Source: Puia dinghuensis
GTDB lineage: Bacteria; Bacteroidota; Bacteroidia; Chitinophagales; Chitinophagaceae
DNA: 64,000 nucleotides
Assembly (NCBI RefSeq): GCF_014642875.1
Contig: NZ_BMJC01000009.1
Span: 1-64,000 of the forward strand
Direction: 5' to 3'
In this document: positions 18,701-27,538 of the stretch, one piece after another
Numbering within the stretch: position 1 is the first letter of the stretch
How the letters are laid out: each line of letters starts with the position of its first letter
Position numbers and translations under genes: made by a program
The notes under the pieces: generated by a model
Databases searched by the model: none
The model's input: only the letters and a program-made list of their open reading frames with translations
What the model was told of the DNA's origin: nothing

Positions 18701-19058
18701 CCGGCCTGGCGGAGACGATGATCTGTTTGTCGGTGATCTGCCAGGTGAGGGGTTGGTTCTCAAAAATGGCTTTGAGGGCGGTTTCGAGGGTGACGTTGTG
18801 GACGGTAATGGTGACGGGTGTGGCGGTGAGGAGCAGCCGCTTTCCATACAGGAAGCTGTAGCCCGATTGTTTTTCGATGGCTGTGAAGACCTTTTCGATG
18901 GGGGTTTTGTTGAAGTCCAGGGAGATGCTTTGAGCGTTGGCCTTTTCTGCGTTGACCCTGAACAACGTGATACAGAGGAGAATAGCTGTCAATTTCATGG
19001 TGATCAGCAGTTTAAGTGTTGGATACGGCATGGCCTTGCCGTTTGCAGTTTTCTGCAT
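15729..19058 (-). CDS. SusC/RagA-family TonB-dependent receptor with STN signalling domain
   Basis: 1109 residues. After a signal peptide (cleavage near KANAQ) comes an STN secretin/TonB N-terminal domain at about 45-105 (ISLDFNKTPIEKVFTAIEKQ). A Pro/Ala-rich linker, a carboxypeptidase-regulatory-like domain (VNGRILNENGEPVPGVTI) and the plug with the SusC hallmark LIRGTSSLG follow, then VLKDADATAIYGTRAANGVVLITTKRG and a long beta-barrel ending in FGINCSF. It imports a substrate handed over by SusD using TonB energy. The STN domain can touch FecR in the periplasm and start sigma signalling. It lies downstream of the ECF sigma and FecR genes on the same strand. Confidence 0.95.
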   Translation of the reverse strand: MQKTANGKAMPYPTLKLLITMKLTAILLCITLFRVNAEKANAQSISLDFNKTPIEKVFTAIEKQSGYSFLYGKRLLLTATPVTITVHNVTLETALKAIFENQPLTWQITDKQIIVSARPAPPAPPTQNNAAEPTPPPAVNGRILNENGEPVPGVTISLKSGKVVGITNEKGLFSLTNIPDDAILVFTSVNMETKEVHLYGRKDLAFTMTSKLSKLDEVVAIAYGTSTRRRNTGSISSVTSEEIAKQPVQNPLNALEGHIAGALITQNSGLPGSNVNVLIRGTSSLGNGTIPLYIIDGVPFNINDQSVPVTDALNSYGLHGANGQISPFSIINPSDIERIDVLKDADATAIYGTRAANGVVLITTKRGKAGKTKLDLNVYQGTGQVAHFLDMMNLQQYLALRHKAFANDGITPTAANAPDLFTYDSTRSTDWQHKYLGGNAGITDAQATVSGGDLRTRFLLSAAYHRETTIFPGSENDQRGTVRFNSEHNSLDRKFNATVSAMYSYDQSNLITTDLASAVFYLPPDYPLHNTNGSLFWDANFTNPESYFYAKYIGKTNNLLANTQLRYTILPGLDLKASLGFTKISLNQNTQTPVLAQNPLYGPVNKAQFGTVDQQSYTAEPQLVYNRNISHGHLTVLAGSTFQRSTNTTTTISASGYTNPNLLASIVGAASYSPYSIYTLYKYNSFFGRLTYAWKDKYIFNGNIRRDGSSRFGPNRRFGTFGSVGGAWVITNEKFAQNLTRTVSFAKLRASYGITGNDQIQDYQFLSAYSPGSAASVYQGVSILSPSPGNSYIHWETNKKLEFGADLGFLKDRLLLTVDYYRNRSDNQLSYLVLPFQTGYNSYVGNFPALLQNRGFEFEVNTKNIDSKNFTWRTSLNLTIPHNQLLKIDPSYFYASTYKLGHSIHQVQRFVYAGVNPATGAPVYKVGGKDSTTATPNYTTDRVLVGEGDPTWYGGMTNEFRYKNWDLSFFIQVTKQKGAIYPTALQSSYGNIPGTLSNVPAWWLTAGMWQQPGDNARSPKATTNTSVYAYMYSSNFSWGDNSFVKLRNVSFSYTFPENWISPMKMSNVRLYVQAQNVLTLTKNKIAYDPETGLATPPLRTVTFGINCSF

Positions 19059-19175
19059 AGCTTTGGTTGCTTTAGGTTAATAATGGAGAGTTCGCTCCTT
19101 GTTATTGACTTGCCGCCGGGTGCTCGTAACGCCTGGCGGTTTTGTTTAGGATAAGGTGATTATTTGGGATGAGGT

Positions 19176-20435
19176 TTATTTCATGACGGTGATTGTATTG
19201 CCTTCGACGAGGAAGTGGACCTGGCCGGTTTTTTCCAGGTATTGCAGCAACTTCGACACGGGGATGTCCCTGGGAATTTTTGCTACGAATTCTTCGGTGA
19301 TGTTGTCTTTGTAGATAACCCGGGCGCCATACCATCTGGCTACCTGCTGCATGATGCTTTCGATAGACGCGCCGTTGAATCGGAATTCGCCGTTCTTCCA
19401 CGCCAGGATCTCTTCCATATCTACGTTGTTTCTTTTTGTGGAGCCGTCGGCCTGTTCGCCCGGTGTCAGCAGCAGCGTTTTGTTGCCTGTGCGGACCTTT
19501 ATGCTTCCTTGTTGGAGGGTGGTTTTGACGGAAGAGGTGGCTTTGTCAGACCCGGGGCCGGTGGTGGCGCGGGGGTAGGGGTCATCGTAGGCGTTGATGT
19601 TGAACTGGGTGCCTAGTACCTGGATCGTCTGGTCTTTTGCGTGGACGATAAAGGGTTGGCGGGAATTGGGAGCGACATCGAAATAGGCCTGGCCGGTGAT
19701 GGTTACTTCTCTGTTGCCGCTGAGGAAGGCCGTCGGGAAATGGATGCTGGAAGAGGCGTCGAGGTAGACCTTTGTGCCGTCTGCCAGGAGCAGTTTTATC
19801 TGGCCGCCGATGGGGGTGTAGAGATCGTTGAAGTGGACCTGCGTGCCGGGGTTTCCGCGGTCGGGGTTGCCGGGCGCGGGGGTGTTTCCGGGGTTGCTGG
19901 GCGTGGGGCTGTATTTTACCCAGCCGTTTTCCTCCCGGATGGATGCGTCGTCGGATCTTATATTGTTGGTTGTGGCCGACTCGTTCAACGCTATTCTTTT
20001 TCCATCGGATAGTTGGAGGATGGCCTTGTTGCTTCCGGGGGGAAGGTCGTTTTTGTATCGCTGGACGGTTGCTGTATTTGCGTTTTGGCGGTTGAAGATA
20101 AGGTATACGGACGTTCCGGCGAGGCCGAAGAGTACGGCGGCGGCTATGCCGTAGCTCCATCGGCGGATGGAGATGACGCGGGGGCTTTTTTCGAGTCGGG
20201 CGCTCAGCCACTGGTCGATATCCGCCTTTACTCTTACCGCTTCTGCGCCGGGTGATTCTTCGACATCCCGGGTCATGACGCTTTGTAGCAGTGCCTGGCC
20301 TTCGGGTGAATCGAGGGCTTTTGCCAGCTCTTCCCGGTCTTCATTCTTTAATGCGCCGGTGAGGTATGCATCAAAGAGTTGTTGTAGCCGGCTTTCTGGT
20401 TGTTGATGTTCTGCTGGTTGTTGATGTTCTGCCAT
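19176..20435 (-). CDS. FecR-family anti-sigma factor (with SusC/SusD locus)
   Basis: 419 residues, inner-membrane anti-sigma factor. The cytoplasmic N-terminus has the usual sigma-binding helices (LFDAYLTGALKNEDREELAKAL). One membrane segment follows at about residues 90-110 (SYGIAAAVLFGLAGTSVYLIF). The periplasmic FecR domain contains the HFNDLYTPIGGQIKLLLADG and FIVHAKDQTIQVLGTQFNI signatures. A C-terminal DUF4974/STN-like domain (FRFNGASIESIMQQVARWYG) ends at the stop. A low-complexity Pro/Gly/Asn stretch (about 165-185) interrupts the FecR domain. It lies between its sigma gene (82 bp upstream) and SusC (117 bp downstream). Confidence 0.92.
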   Translation of the reverse strand: MAEHQQPAEHQQPESRLQQLFDAYLTGALKNEDREELAKALDSPEGQALLQSVMTRDVEESPGAEAVRVKADIDQWLSARLEKSPRVISIRRWSYGIAAAVLFGLAGTSVYLIFNRQNANTATVQRYKNDLPPGSNKAILQLSDGKRIALNESATTNNIRSDDASIREENGWVKYSPTPSNPGNTPAPGNPDRGNPGTQVHFNDLYTPIGGQIKLLLADGTKVYLDASSSIHFPTAFLSGNREVTITGQAYFDVAPNSRQPFIVHAKDQTIQVLGTQFNINAYDDPYPRATTGPGSDKATSSVKTTLQQGSIKVRTGNKTLLLTPGEQADGSTKRNNVDMEEILAWKNGEFRFNGASIESIMQQVARWYGARVIYKDNITEEFVAKIPRDIPVSKLLQYLEKTGQVHFLVEGNTITVMK

Positions 20436-20517
20436 AACGGTATTCTAATAGGAAGACGCCTTTTTGAAGGGCGTGGATAGGTTTTTTCTCAAAAAAATAA
20501 TAATTTTTGACGCTGGG

Positions 20518-21108
20518 TTAATATAGTAGTACGGCGGCGGACAGGAGGATAAGGAGAAATTCCCTGTTGCGGGTAGCCAGGAAGATGCGGATGGTGTTGA
20601 GCCCGGCGACGATGTGCCATTTGACGGCCGATGGGCTAAGGCCGGTTCTTTCAGCGATTTCCTTGTTAGATAGTCCTTCGATGCGGCTCATCCGCATTAC
20701 CTGTTGCTGTTTTTTTGGCATCGAATCGATGACCTTGAGGATGGCGTCCCAGGTCTCCTTATAGTCCATGGCCAGTCCGGGGGAGTTGTTCGTTTCGACC
20801 AGGTCGTCGGGTAGGGCTGCATTGGTGTCCAGGACCTTTTTCCGCATGGCGGAGATCACATGGTTCTTGCCGGCTACGAAAACGTAGTTCATGAAGTTGT
20901 CGACTTCGGCTAGCAGCGCTCTTTTTTGCCAGATCTTCAGGAAGATGTCCTGGGTGAATTCCTGGGCGGTGACGGTGCTTTTGGTAAGGGTGAGAATATT
21001 ATAATAAACGGGCCACCAATATATGTCCACCAATTGCTTGAAAGACTTCTCATCTCCCCGGGCTACGCTAAGCAGTAATTCATGTTCGGCTGATGCATCC
21101 AAATGCAT
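20518..21108 (-). CDS. ECF sigma-70 factor (with SusC/SusD locus)
   Basis: 196 residues. Sigma region 2 spans about 20-90 (VARGDEKSFKQLVDIYWWPV, TAQEFTQDIFLKIWQKR), and region 4 about 130-180 (MPKKQQQVMRMSRIEGLSNK, then EIAERTGLSPSAVKWHI). A hydrophobic tail (FLLILLSAAVLLY) at the C-terminus is a feature I have often seen in Bacteroidetes FecI-like factors. It should direct transcription of the FecR/SusC/SusD/thioredoxin genes that follow. Control is by the FecR product and the STN domain of SusC. Confidence 0.92.
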   Translation of the reverse strand: MHLDASAEHELLLSVARGDEKSFKQLVDIYWWPVYYNILTLTKSTVTAQEFTQDIFLKIWQKRALLAEVDNFMNYVFVAGKNHVISAMRKKVLDTNAALPDDLVETNNSPGLAMDYKETWDAILKVIDSMPKKQQQVMRMSRIEGLSNKEIAERTGLSPSAVKWHIVAGLNTIRIFLATRNREFLLILLSAAVLLY

Positions 21109-21181
21109 AGGTTTACTTTGGCCGGTTGAAGATAAGGATTAATGGAGAGGATGCGAGGGGTGGGGTAGATAATCGATTGAT

Positions 21182-22498
21182 TTATTCTTCGTTGTCTTTT
21201 TCTTCGTCCTGGATTTGTTCGGCTTCCATGTCGAGTGTTTGGCCGATGAGGGATACGGCCTGGTCTGGCGGGAGTTCCTGGACTTTTCGGAGTTGCCTTT
21301 CGATGGCCCTGGTTCGGACGCCAGCCTTGTCGATGCTGTTGGTGGCTTCCATCAGTTTCTTTTTAGTCTTTTCCAGGACCACGTTGAAGTTGGAGAATTC
21401 CGTCTTGACCGCGCCAAGGATCTCCCAGACTTCGCTGGACCGTTTTTCGATCGCCAGTGTCCGGAAGCCCATTTGCAGACTATTGAGGAAGGCCACCAGA
21501 TTCGTAGGGCCGACCACGGTGACTTTGAAGTCCCTGCGCAGGGTCTCGAACAGTCCCGCCCGGCGTAAAATCTCGGCATAGAGACCTTCCGTGGGAACGA
21601 ACATGATGGCAAAATCGGTGGTGATGGGCGGGTTGATGTATTTTTCCCGAATTTCCTTAGCACATTTCCGGACGGCGTTTTCGAATTGGCTGCTGGTATT
21701 GTCCACGAATTTGGGGTCGAGGTTTGCAATATTCTCGTAGGCTTCCATCAGCCGTTGGTAGTCTTCGTTTGGAAACTTGGAGTCGATGGGCAAGAGCAGG
21801 GAATGGTTGTCGTCATTGCGGCCCGGCAGCTTGATGGCGTATTCCACTCTTTCCTGGCTACCGGGTTTTACTGCCACATTTTTATCGTACTGGTCGGGGG
21901 AGAATATCTCTTCGAGGATGGCGCCCAGCTGAATTTCCCCCAGGTTGCCTCTTGTCTTTACATTGGTGAGCACTTTTTTCAGGTCGCCTACGCCGGAGGC
22001 TAGTGTTTGCATTTCGCCCAGGCCCTTGTGTACTTGTTCGAGCCGATCGCTGATGAGCTTGAAGGAATCGTTGAAGCGTTTCTCCACGGTCGATTGCAGT
22101 TTTTCATCCACCGTGCTTCGCATTTCATCCAGCTTTTTTACGTTCTCTTCTTGTAAGGAGCGGAGTCTGGTTTCCACGGTCTCCCGAATCTTTTCCAGCT
22201 TGCTCTCTGTTCTTTCTTCAAAGAATCTTAGGGAAGCCGCCAGTTCGGTCCTGCTGTCCAGTGACGCCTTGTTCATGTCGTTGCGGGAGTCTCTTGACAT
22301 CCGCTGGCTTTCCTCCCGGTTTCGGGCGAATTCCTCGCGGAGTAGGGCACCTATCTTGTTCAATTCAGCGCTGAATGCCGACAGCTGGATGTGGAGGGTT
22401 TCAGCGCCGCGGTTATCGGATCTCCTGGTTAAGACGAGGATCACGACAAGGAGCGTGAGCAGGATACTTGCGATCAAAAGGATGTTCGTTAGCGGCAT
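21182..22498 (-). CDS. rmuC: RmuC-family DNA recombination protein
   Basis: About 438 residues from the chosen start MPLTNILLIA. One N-terminal membrane anchor (residues about 4-22) precedes a long coiled coil (about 30-190, rich in Glu, Arg and Lys). The conserved RmuC domain is at about 200-400 (GNLGEIQLGAILEEIFSPDQ, LPIDSKFPNEDYQRL, MFVPTEGLYAEIL, KVTVVGPTNLVAFLNSLQMG). RmuC limits inversions at short repeats in E. coli and resembles restriction-fold nucleases. The frame is open upstream to 22588, but the extra 30 residues lack conservation and would displace the anchor. The start faces the next gene divergently. Confidence 0.9.
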   Translation of the reverse strand: MPLTNILLIASILLTLLVVILVLTRRSDNRGAETLHIQLSAFSAELNKIGALLREEFARNREESQRMSRDSRNDMNKASLDSRTELAASLRFFEERTESKLEKIRETVETRLRSLQEENVKKLDEMRSTVDEKLQSTVEKRFNDSFKLISDRLEQVHKGLGEMQTLASGVGDLKKVLTNVKTRGNLGEIQLGAILEEIFSPDQYDKNVAVKPGSQERVEYAIKLPGRNDDNHSLLLPIDSKFPNEDYQRLMEAYENIANLDPKFVDNTSSQFENAVRKCAKEIREKYINPPITTDFAIMFVPTEGLYAEILRRAGLFETLRRDFKVTVVGPTNLVAFLNSLQMGFRTLAIEKRSSEVWEILGAVKTEFSNFNVVLEKTKKKLMEATNSIDKAGVRTRAIERQLRKVQELPPDQAVSLIGQTLDMEAEQIQDEEKDNEE

Positions 22499-22587
22499 AC
22501 GGCCTGTTTTGCGTGATGGATGGCTGCAATTGACGCTTTTTTTCGGAACTTTAGAACAGATTTGTTTTAAGCATAAAATCTTAAACA

Positions 22588-23052
22588 ATGGAAAAGCTCT
22601 TTCTTTTCAAGTCGAAGTCTTTGCTTCTGCTATTGGCGGTGAGCCTGACCTTCGCTTCTTCAAAGGCCCAGCTTCCCTCTATGCCCGGTGCAGTCGAGCC
22701 GAAAGCAAGCAGTTTGCTACAGCAGTTTGCAGGCCAGCTGAAGCCAAGCTCTTTTTTCAGCAGCTGGGCCAGCGGAGGCAAGGCCAAATGGCTGAGCACG
22801 GCCAGTAAAGCAAAAGATGCCGTCAGTATGGCGCAAAGCGTCTCTTTGCTGTCCACCTTTATCAAGCCCGGAATGGCGAATCAAGGTTTCAGCCTGAACA
22901 GCATTAGCCAGGGCGCCAGTGCGGTGAAGTCCTATTCGGAAGCCAGCGGACTTTTGAAGAACCTGGCGAACGGGCTGAAGCCGGAGGCTTTTCTGAGCAG
23001 CTGGCAGAGTAAAAAGCCTGCTTTCATGAGTGCGCTGGATATGTTGAAGTAG
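22588..23052 (+). CDS. Small secreted protein with an internal duplication
   Basis: 154 residues with a signal peptide (LLLLLAVSLTFASSKAQ). The mature protein holds two matching segments: LLQQFAGQLKPSSFFSSWAS at about 43-62 and LLKNLANGLKPEAFLSSWQS at about 122-141. Both give L-x(5)-LKP-x(2)-F-x-SSW. They are separated by a Ser/Ala/Lys-rich helical linker. It is therefore likely a two-repeat helical periplasmic or surface protein. I recognise no family and no catalytic residues. It stands alone, divergent from rmuC. Confidence 0.6.
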   Translation: MEKLFLFKSKSLLLLLAVSLTFASSKAQLPSMPGAVEPKASSLLQQFAGQLKPSSFFSSWASGGKAKWLSTASKAKDAVSMAQSVSLLSTFIKPGMANQGFSLNSISQGASAVKSYSEASGLLKNLANGLKPEAFLSSWQSKKPAFMSALDMLK

Positions 23053-23192
23053 CCGGGGCGGCCAATCGGCGCATCAATATTATTAAATATTTACTTTTTA
23101 TTTATATTGTGTAGCTAAATGTTTACTTATATACATTCGCCGCAGCTTAGAATCATTTTTATCCTGTCGTTAGTTGATTAAATTTAATAAAG

Positions 23193-23714
23193 TTGCTTAG
23201 TATCAAGGAATTAAAGGATGGTGATGAATATTGCTTCAGACAAGTATTTGACCAATACCATCAAAAGCTTTATTTCTTCATTCTAAGCAAAACAAAATCC
23301 GAATATATAGCAGAAGAAGTAGTACAGATGGCATTTACCAAGCTTTGGCAATACCGCCAAACCTTGCAGGAAGAATACACTATTTCCACACAGCTGTTCA
23401 GGATCGCCACTACAGTACTTATTGATTTTTTGCGGAAGTATAATAACAAAGATGCGGTAACTGCTGGTCTTGACGGGCTGGCTGTTGAAAAAGGGATTGA
23501 CAGTACAAATGAAAAAATGAGCGGCGCCGAATTACAAAAGAGGATATCGGAAGCCGTTAATGATATGCCCCCTGTAAGAAAGCAGGTATTTGAGATGAGC
23601 CGCGAGCATGGTATGTCATACAGAGAAATTGCTGAAACCTTGTGTGTTTCTTCCAAAACGGTAGAAACACATATTTACAAGGCGCTGAAGCAGATAAAAA
23701 AGCATATAATTTGA
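23193..23714 (+). CDS. ECF sigma-70 factor (AT-rich island)
   Basis: 173 residues starting at TTG (23193). Region 2: FRQVFDQYHQKLYFFILSKT and EEVVQMAFTKLWQYR. Region 4: MPPVRKQVFEMSREHGMSYR, EIAETLCVSSKTVETHIYKA. No other in-frame ATG precedes region 2, which supports the TTG start. A TACATTCG element at 23132-23139 may be its -7 box. The stop TGA overlaps the proposed TTG start of the FecR gene by 2 bp, indicating translational coupling. It likely drives the TonB receptor and PHP hydrolase genes downstream. Confidence 0.9.
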   Translation: MLSIKELKDGDEYCFRQVFDQYHQKLYFFILSKTKSEYIAEEVVQMAFTKLWQYRQTLQEEYTISTQLFRIATTVLIDFLRKYNNKDAVTAGLDGLAVEKGIDSTNEKMSGAELQKRISEAVNDMPPVRKQVFEMSREHGMSYREIAETLCVSSKTVETHIYKALKQIKKHII

Positions 23715-24685
23715 TAACAAAGGAAATCATAACAAATTTTTTTGAAGGCAAATGCGACGCCGGGGAAGTTGCTATTGTGCAGGCATGGCTCGCTGAAAAC
23801 CCGGCTAAATTGAAAGAATACATAGGAGCGGAAGAATGGGAGGACTTTCAGCCCGATCGTGTTTTAGCGCCCGATATATCCGATAAATTATGGAATAACA
23901 TCGATAAAAATACTGCTTCCCCTGCAGTGCATTTTTCTTATTTCAGATGGATGGCAGTGGCGGCATCCGTTCTATTGGTTGTAGGCGCGTCCTGGCAGTT
24001 TATTTTAAAAAGACAAAAGACGAGTATAATTAGTGCTGCAACGGTTGCGATACCAAGGAATGTTTTCAATAATACTCCTCAAAAAAAGGCGCTTACGCTA
24101 AGCGATGGTTCGGCAGTAGAACTATTGCCAAGCAGCACGCTTTCTTATCCCGAAAACTTCACCTCCTTAAAAAGAGATGTAATATTAAATGGTGAAGCAA
24201 CTTTTAACATAGCTAAAGATGTCGCCAAGCCTTTTTCCGTATATAGCAATTCTGTTTTAATTACTGTTTTAGGCACTCGTTTCACGGTAAACTCTTATGA
24301 ATCGAACAATGCTACAAAAGTGGTCTTATATGAAGGAAGGGTGATGGTAAAAATCATCGATTCCTCCTCCCAGGACAATAAAAATGAATATTACCTTATT
24401 CCCGGAGATGTTTTTATATTTAAGAAATCGGCCCGCATTTTACATCTTGAAAAAGATAAAGATGATGGCTATGTATTCAACAACTACCCTCTTGATGTAG
24501 TATTTGACCAATTACAGATTATTTATAATGAAAAAATTGTATATAATAAAGCAGAGTTAGGTAACCGGTCGTTTATTGGAAAAATAGATAAAAAGGATTC
24601 GCTTTACCATATACTCCAGAGCATTGCACTACTCAATAACTTCGGTTTACATAAGCAGGGTGACAGTTTTGTTATAAGCAATTAA
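23711..24685 (+). CDS. FecR-family anti-sigma factor (AT-rich island)
   Basis: About 324 residues from a TTG at 23711 whose G overlaps the sigma stop codon (TTGA). The longer open frame from 23642 would overlap the sigma gene by 73 bp and adds no FecR-like sequence. Features: sigma-binding N-terminus (ITNFFEGKCDAGEVAIVQAW), one membrane segment (WMAVAASVLLVVGASWQFIL), a FecR domain (PFSVYSNSVLITVLGTRFTV) and a DUF4974-like C-terminus (YPLDVVFDQLQIIYNEKIVY). It holds the cognate sigma factor inactive until the receptor signals. Confidence 0.88.
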   Translation: MITKEIITNFFEGKCDAGEVAIVQAWLAENPAKLKEYIGAEEWEDFQPDRVLAPDISDKLWNNIDKNTASPAVHFSYFRWMAVAASVLLVVGASWQFILKRQKTSIISAATVAIPRNVFNNTPQKKALTLSDGSAVELLPSSTLSYPENFTSLKRDVILNGEATFNIAKDVAKPFSVYSNSVLITVLGTRFTVNSYESNNATKVVLYEGRVMVKIIDSSSQDNKNEYYLIPGDVFIFKKSARILHLEKDKDDGYVFNNYPLDVVFDQLQIIYNEKIVYNKAELGNRSFIGKIDKKDSLYHILQSIALLNNFGLHKQGDSFVISN

Positions 24686-24790
24686 TTTATACTCCCTCCA
24701 TATTAAGTTAATATTACCAGTAAGGGTACGATTCAGGTAATGCGTATAATAAAGAAATAAAATCTTCACGCCGAAGAATAAGTTTACTTT

Positions 24791-27523
24791 ATGATCAGAA
24801 GAATTACCAAAACCAGACGGATCCCGTTGATTGTATTATTGGCCCTCTGCTGCCATATTCAGTTGATTGCCAATGCGCAAAATTTCAATGAAATAAAGGG
24901 ACAGGTAAATGACGAGAGCGGACAACCTGTTACCTACGCCTCTGTTGTTGCAAGAAACCATAGTTCTGGCACAACCACTACGACACAAACAGATTCTTTG
25001 GGAATTTTCACCTATCACAATTTGCCTGCAGGAGGTCCTTATTCATTTGTTGTTTCACATGTGGGTTTTCAAACTCAAACCATATCCGGCTATGACATAA
25101 AAGCCGATGCCAACATCTCTTTGTTGATCAAATTAAAAGCAGTAGAGAATGGTTTAAATGAAGTTATTGTTACCGGGCGTGCCGGTGCTTTGAATCGCAC
25201 CAAACTTCAAACAAGCTATTCAGTTACTAACATTGGTTATAATGCGCTTAGCTTGCAGGGGCCCACGAGTGTTACCGAGACGTTGAAATCAGTCCCAGGT
25301 TTCTGGGTTGAAGCGACCGGAGGTGAGGCCAGTGGTAATGTAAGAGCAAGGGGTGTTCCTGTGGATGGCTTCGGATCGATTCAGCTGTTGGAAGACGGAG
25401 TTCCTGTACAACATGACCCGGCCTTGGGCTACCTGAATGGAGACCAGGCATTTCGTTTCGACGAGACCATTCAATCTATCGAAGTTGTTCGCGGCGGACC
25501 TTCTTCCGTATTTTATTCCAATGCGCCGGCAGGAGCAGTAAACTATATTCCCCGTGCCGTTGGTGATAAAACAGAGGGTATTTTTAAGTTGACCATGGGA
25601 GACAATAGCCTTAACAGAGAAGATTTTTGGATAGGAGCTCCTATCGGTGATGGATGGAAATTTGCTGCTGGAGGGTTTTACCGTACAGGGACAGGGGTGC
25701 GTAACCCTGGCTACACTGGTAATCATGGCGGGCAGATCAGGGTTTCTCTCGGCAAGAGCTGGGAAAAATCATCCTTGAGTGTTGACTTTAAGCAATTGAA
25801 TGATGATGTGGTGTTTTACACCGATCTTCCCATGACCTATAACAGCAAAGGGGACATAGTAGGTGTTCATGGTTTTGATGGTAATTACGGAGCGATTGCC
25901 GGTGCTGAAACGCAAAGAATAAACATGATCCAGGGGGACAGCAGTCTTTACCATTTTGATAATACGGTTGGTACGTCTGTAAACAGAAGCCAGGTAACCA
26001 TTAAATTTCAGACTGAACTTGCTGATAATTGGATCTTAAAGAATTCCCTTCGTTACAATAATACCCAAACCCAACGCAATGGTCTATTTGCGCTTAATGT
26101 ATTAACTGCCGATTCATTTTATAAAGCCCAATCAGGCCTTTTGTCACAAGCTCCGGGTGCAACGCAATTAGGGTTCCAATATGTAACTACAGGCTCCGCC
26201 TATAACTCTGCTAATCAAAACGGCAATGGTCTTGTTATTCAAGGTGGATTAAGAGGCATTACGATGCCTATGACAGAAATTACAAACGATCTTCATCTTT
26301 CGCATGTTTTTTATACGGGTTCATCAAAACACGATTTTAACTTAGGATACTATTACGCTCACTTCAGTCAAAACTTCAGCAGATATTCCTCCAAGGTATA
26401 TCTGGACGTTCAAAATAATTCAAGATTGTTGAATATCGTAGGGCTGGATGGCAATGGGAATGTAGTCCATACTTTTTCTAATAATGGAGTATCCCAATAT
26501 GGATACGAGTGGGCGGATGCCAATGGTGAACAGACAACCAATGCACTTTATGTAAGTGATGAATGGCAGGTAACACCTGCTTTCCGCATCGATGGCGGAG
26601 TGCGTTGGGAATATTCGCAGACGGATGGAGTTGTACAACAAGCGAAAGCCGTAAACTTAGGCACTTACGCGACGTCCCAGATAGCGACCGGAAACGGAAT
26701 ATGGCAAGGCTATAACCATCATTTCGACTACACTACCTGGACATTGGGAGCGGATTATCAACTTTCAGGCAATATGGGTCTTTTCGGCCGATATACTTCT
26801 GCAGCGCGAATTCCCGGATTTGGCACTTACTATACCAATGTTAACTCGACGGCTGTTACGCAAACGATGCAACTCGGTGAAGTTGGATTCAAATACGCTC
26901 GCAGGCTATTCTCTTTATATGGTACAGGGTTCTATACAAGGTATAATAACGTCGGTTTTACAAATACAGTCAGCACTTTGAACGGATTTACCCAGGTAAA
27001 CGCGTTTGCAAATACAAATACATATGGCCTTGAATTCGAGGGCAGCATATTTCCGATAGAATGGTTCGATGTTTCGGCGACAGCGACATATCAGCATGGA
27101 GAATATCAGGGACTTGTTGCTGAGACTGCTTCCGGCGGTACGCTGACGCAAAAATACAATTACAATGGCAATCAGACGATCAGAGTACCGGCTGCCTCTG
27201 TTAGAGTTGTTCCGGGATTCAATTTTTTCCGCAACCGTATTCGCATACAATCCCCGATTGAATATGAAGGAAAGCGTTATACAGATGTTGCAAACTCCCA
27301 AGTTCTTCCAAGCTATACGAAAGTCGATCTGGATGCTCAGATAAATGTTACCAGAGAAGTTTCGCTCTTTGGGGTTATCGATAATCTTACTAATTCCTTA
27401 GGGCTTACAGAAGGTAATCCACGCCAGGGGGAGATCCAGAGTGCAGCAGCAGGTCAATATATATTTCTGGCGCGTCCATTACTTGGAAGAAGTTTTAAAG
27501 TTTCTTTAAGATATAAGTTTTAA
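24791..27523 (+). CDS. TonB-dependent outer-membrane receptor (AT-rich island)
   Basis: 910 residues, signal peptide ending NAQNF. A carboxypeptidase-regulatory-like domain (IKGQVNDESGQPVTYASVVA) follows directly, with no STN domain. The plug carries ETLKSVPGFWVEATGGEASG, VRARG, IQLLEDGVPV and SIEVVRGGPSSVFYSNAPAG. A 22-strand-type barrel ends in FKVSLRYKF with the terminal Phe expected of outer-membrane proteins. It resembles siderophore/CirA-like receptors more than SusC, and no SusD follows. The ligand is unknown. The following PHP hydrolase starts 15 bp after its stop, so the two are almost surely co-transcribed. Confidence 0.92.
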   Translation: MIRRITKTRRIPLIVLLALCCHIQLIANAQNFNEIKGQVNDESGQPVTYASVVARNHSSGTTTTTQTDSLGIFTYHNLPAGGPYSFVVSHVGFQTQTISGYDIKADANISLLIKLKAVENGLNEVIVTGRAGALNRTKLQTSYSVTNIGYNALSLQGPTSVTETLKSVPGFWVEATGGEASGNVRARGVPVDGFGSIQLLEDGVPVQHDPALGYLNGDQAFRFDETIQSIEVVRGGPSSVFYSNAPAGAVNYIPRAVGDKTEGIFKLTMGDNSLNREDFWIGAPIGDGWKFAAGGFYRTGTGVRNPGYTGNHGGQIRVSLGKSWEKSSLSVDFKQLNDDVVFYTDLPMTYNSKGDIVGVHGFDGNYGAIAGAETQRINMIQGDSSLYHFDNTVGTSVNRSQVTIKFQTELADNWILKNSLRYNNTQTQRNGLFALNVLTADSFYKAQSGLLSQAPGATQLGFQYVTTGSAYNSANQNGNGLVIQGGLRGITMPMTEITNDLHLSHVFYTGSSKHDFNLGYYYAHFSQNFSRYSSKVYLDVQNNSRLLNIVGLDGNGNVVHTFSNNGVSQYGYEWADANGEQTTNALYVSDEWQVTPAFRIDGGVRWEYSQTDGVVQQAKAVNLGTYATSQIATGNGIWQGYNHHFDYTTWTLGADYQLSGNMGLFGRYTSAARIPGFGTYYTNVNSTAVTQTMQLGEVGFKYARRLFSLYGTGFYTRYNNVGFTNTVSTLNGFTQVNAFANTNTYGLEFEGSIFPIEWFDVSATATYQHGEYQGLVAETASGGTLTQKYNYNGNQTIRVPAASVRVVPGFNFFRNRIRIQSPIEYEGKRYTDVANSQVLPSYTKVDLDAQINVTREVSLFGVIDNLTNSLGLTEGNPRQGEIQSAAAGQYIFLARPLLGRSFKVSLRYKF

Positions 27524-27538
27524 TCATGAAAAACCGCC

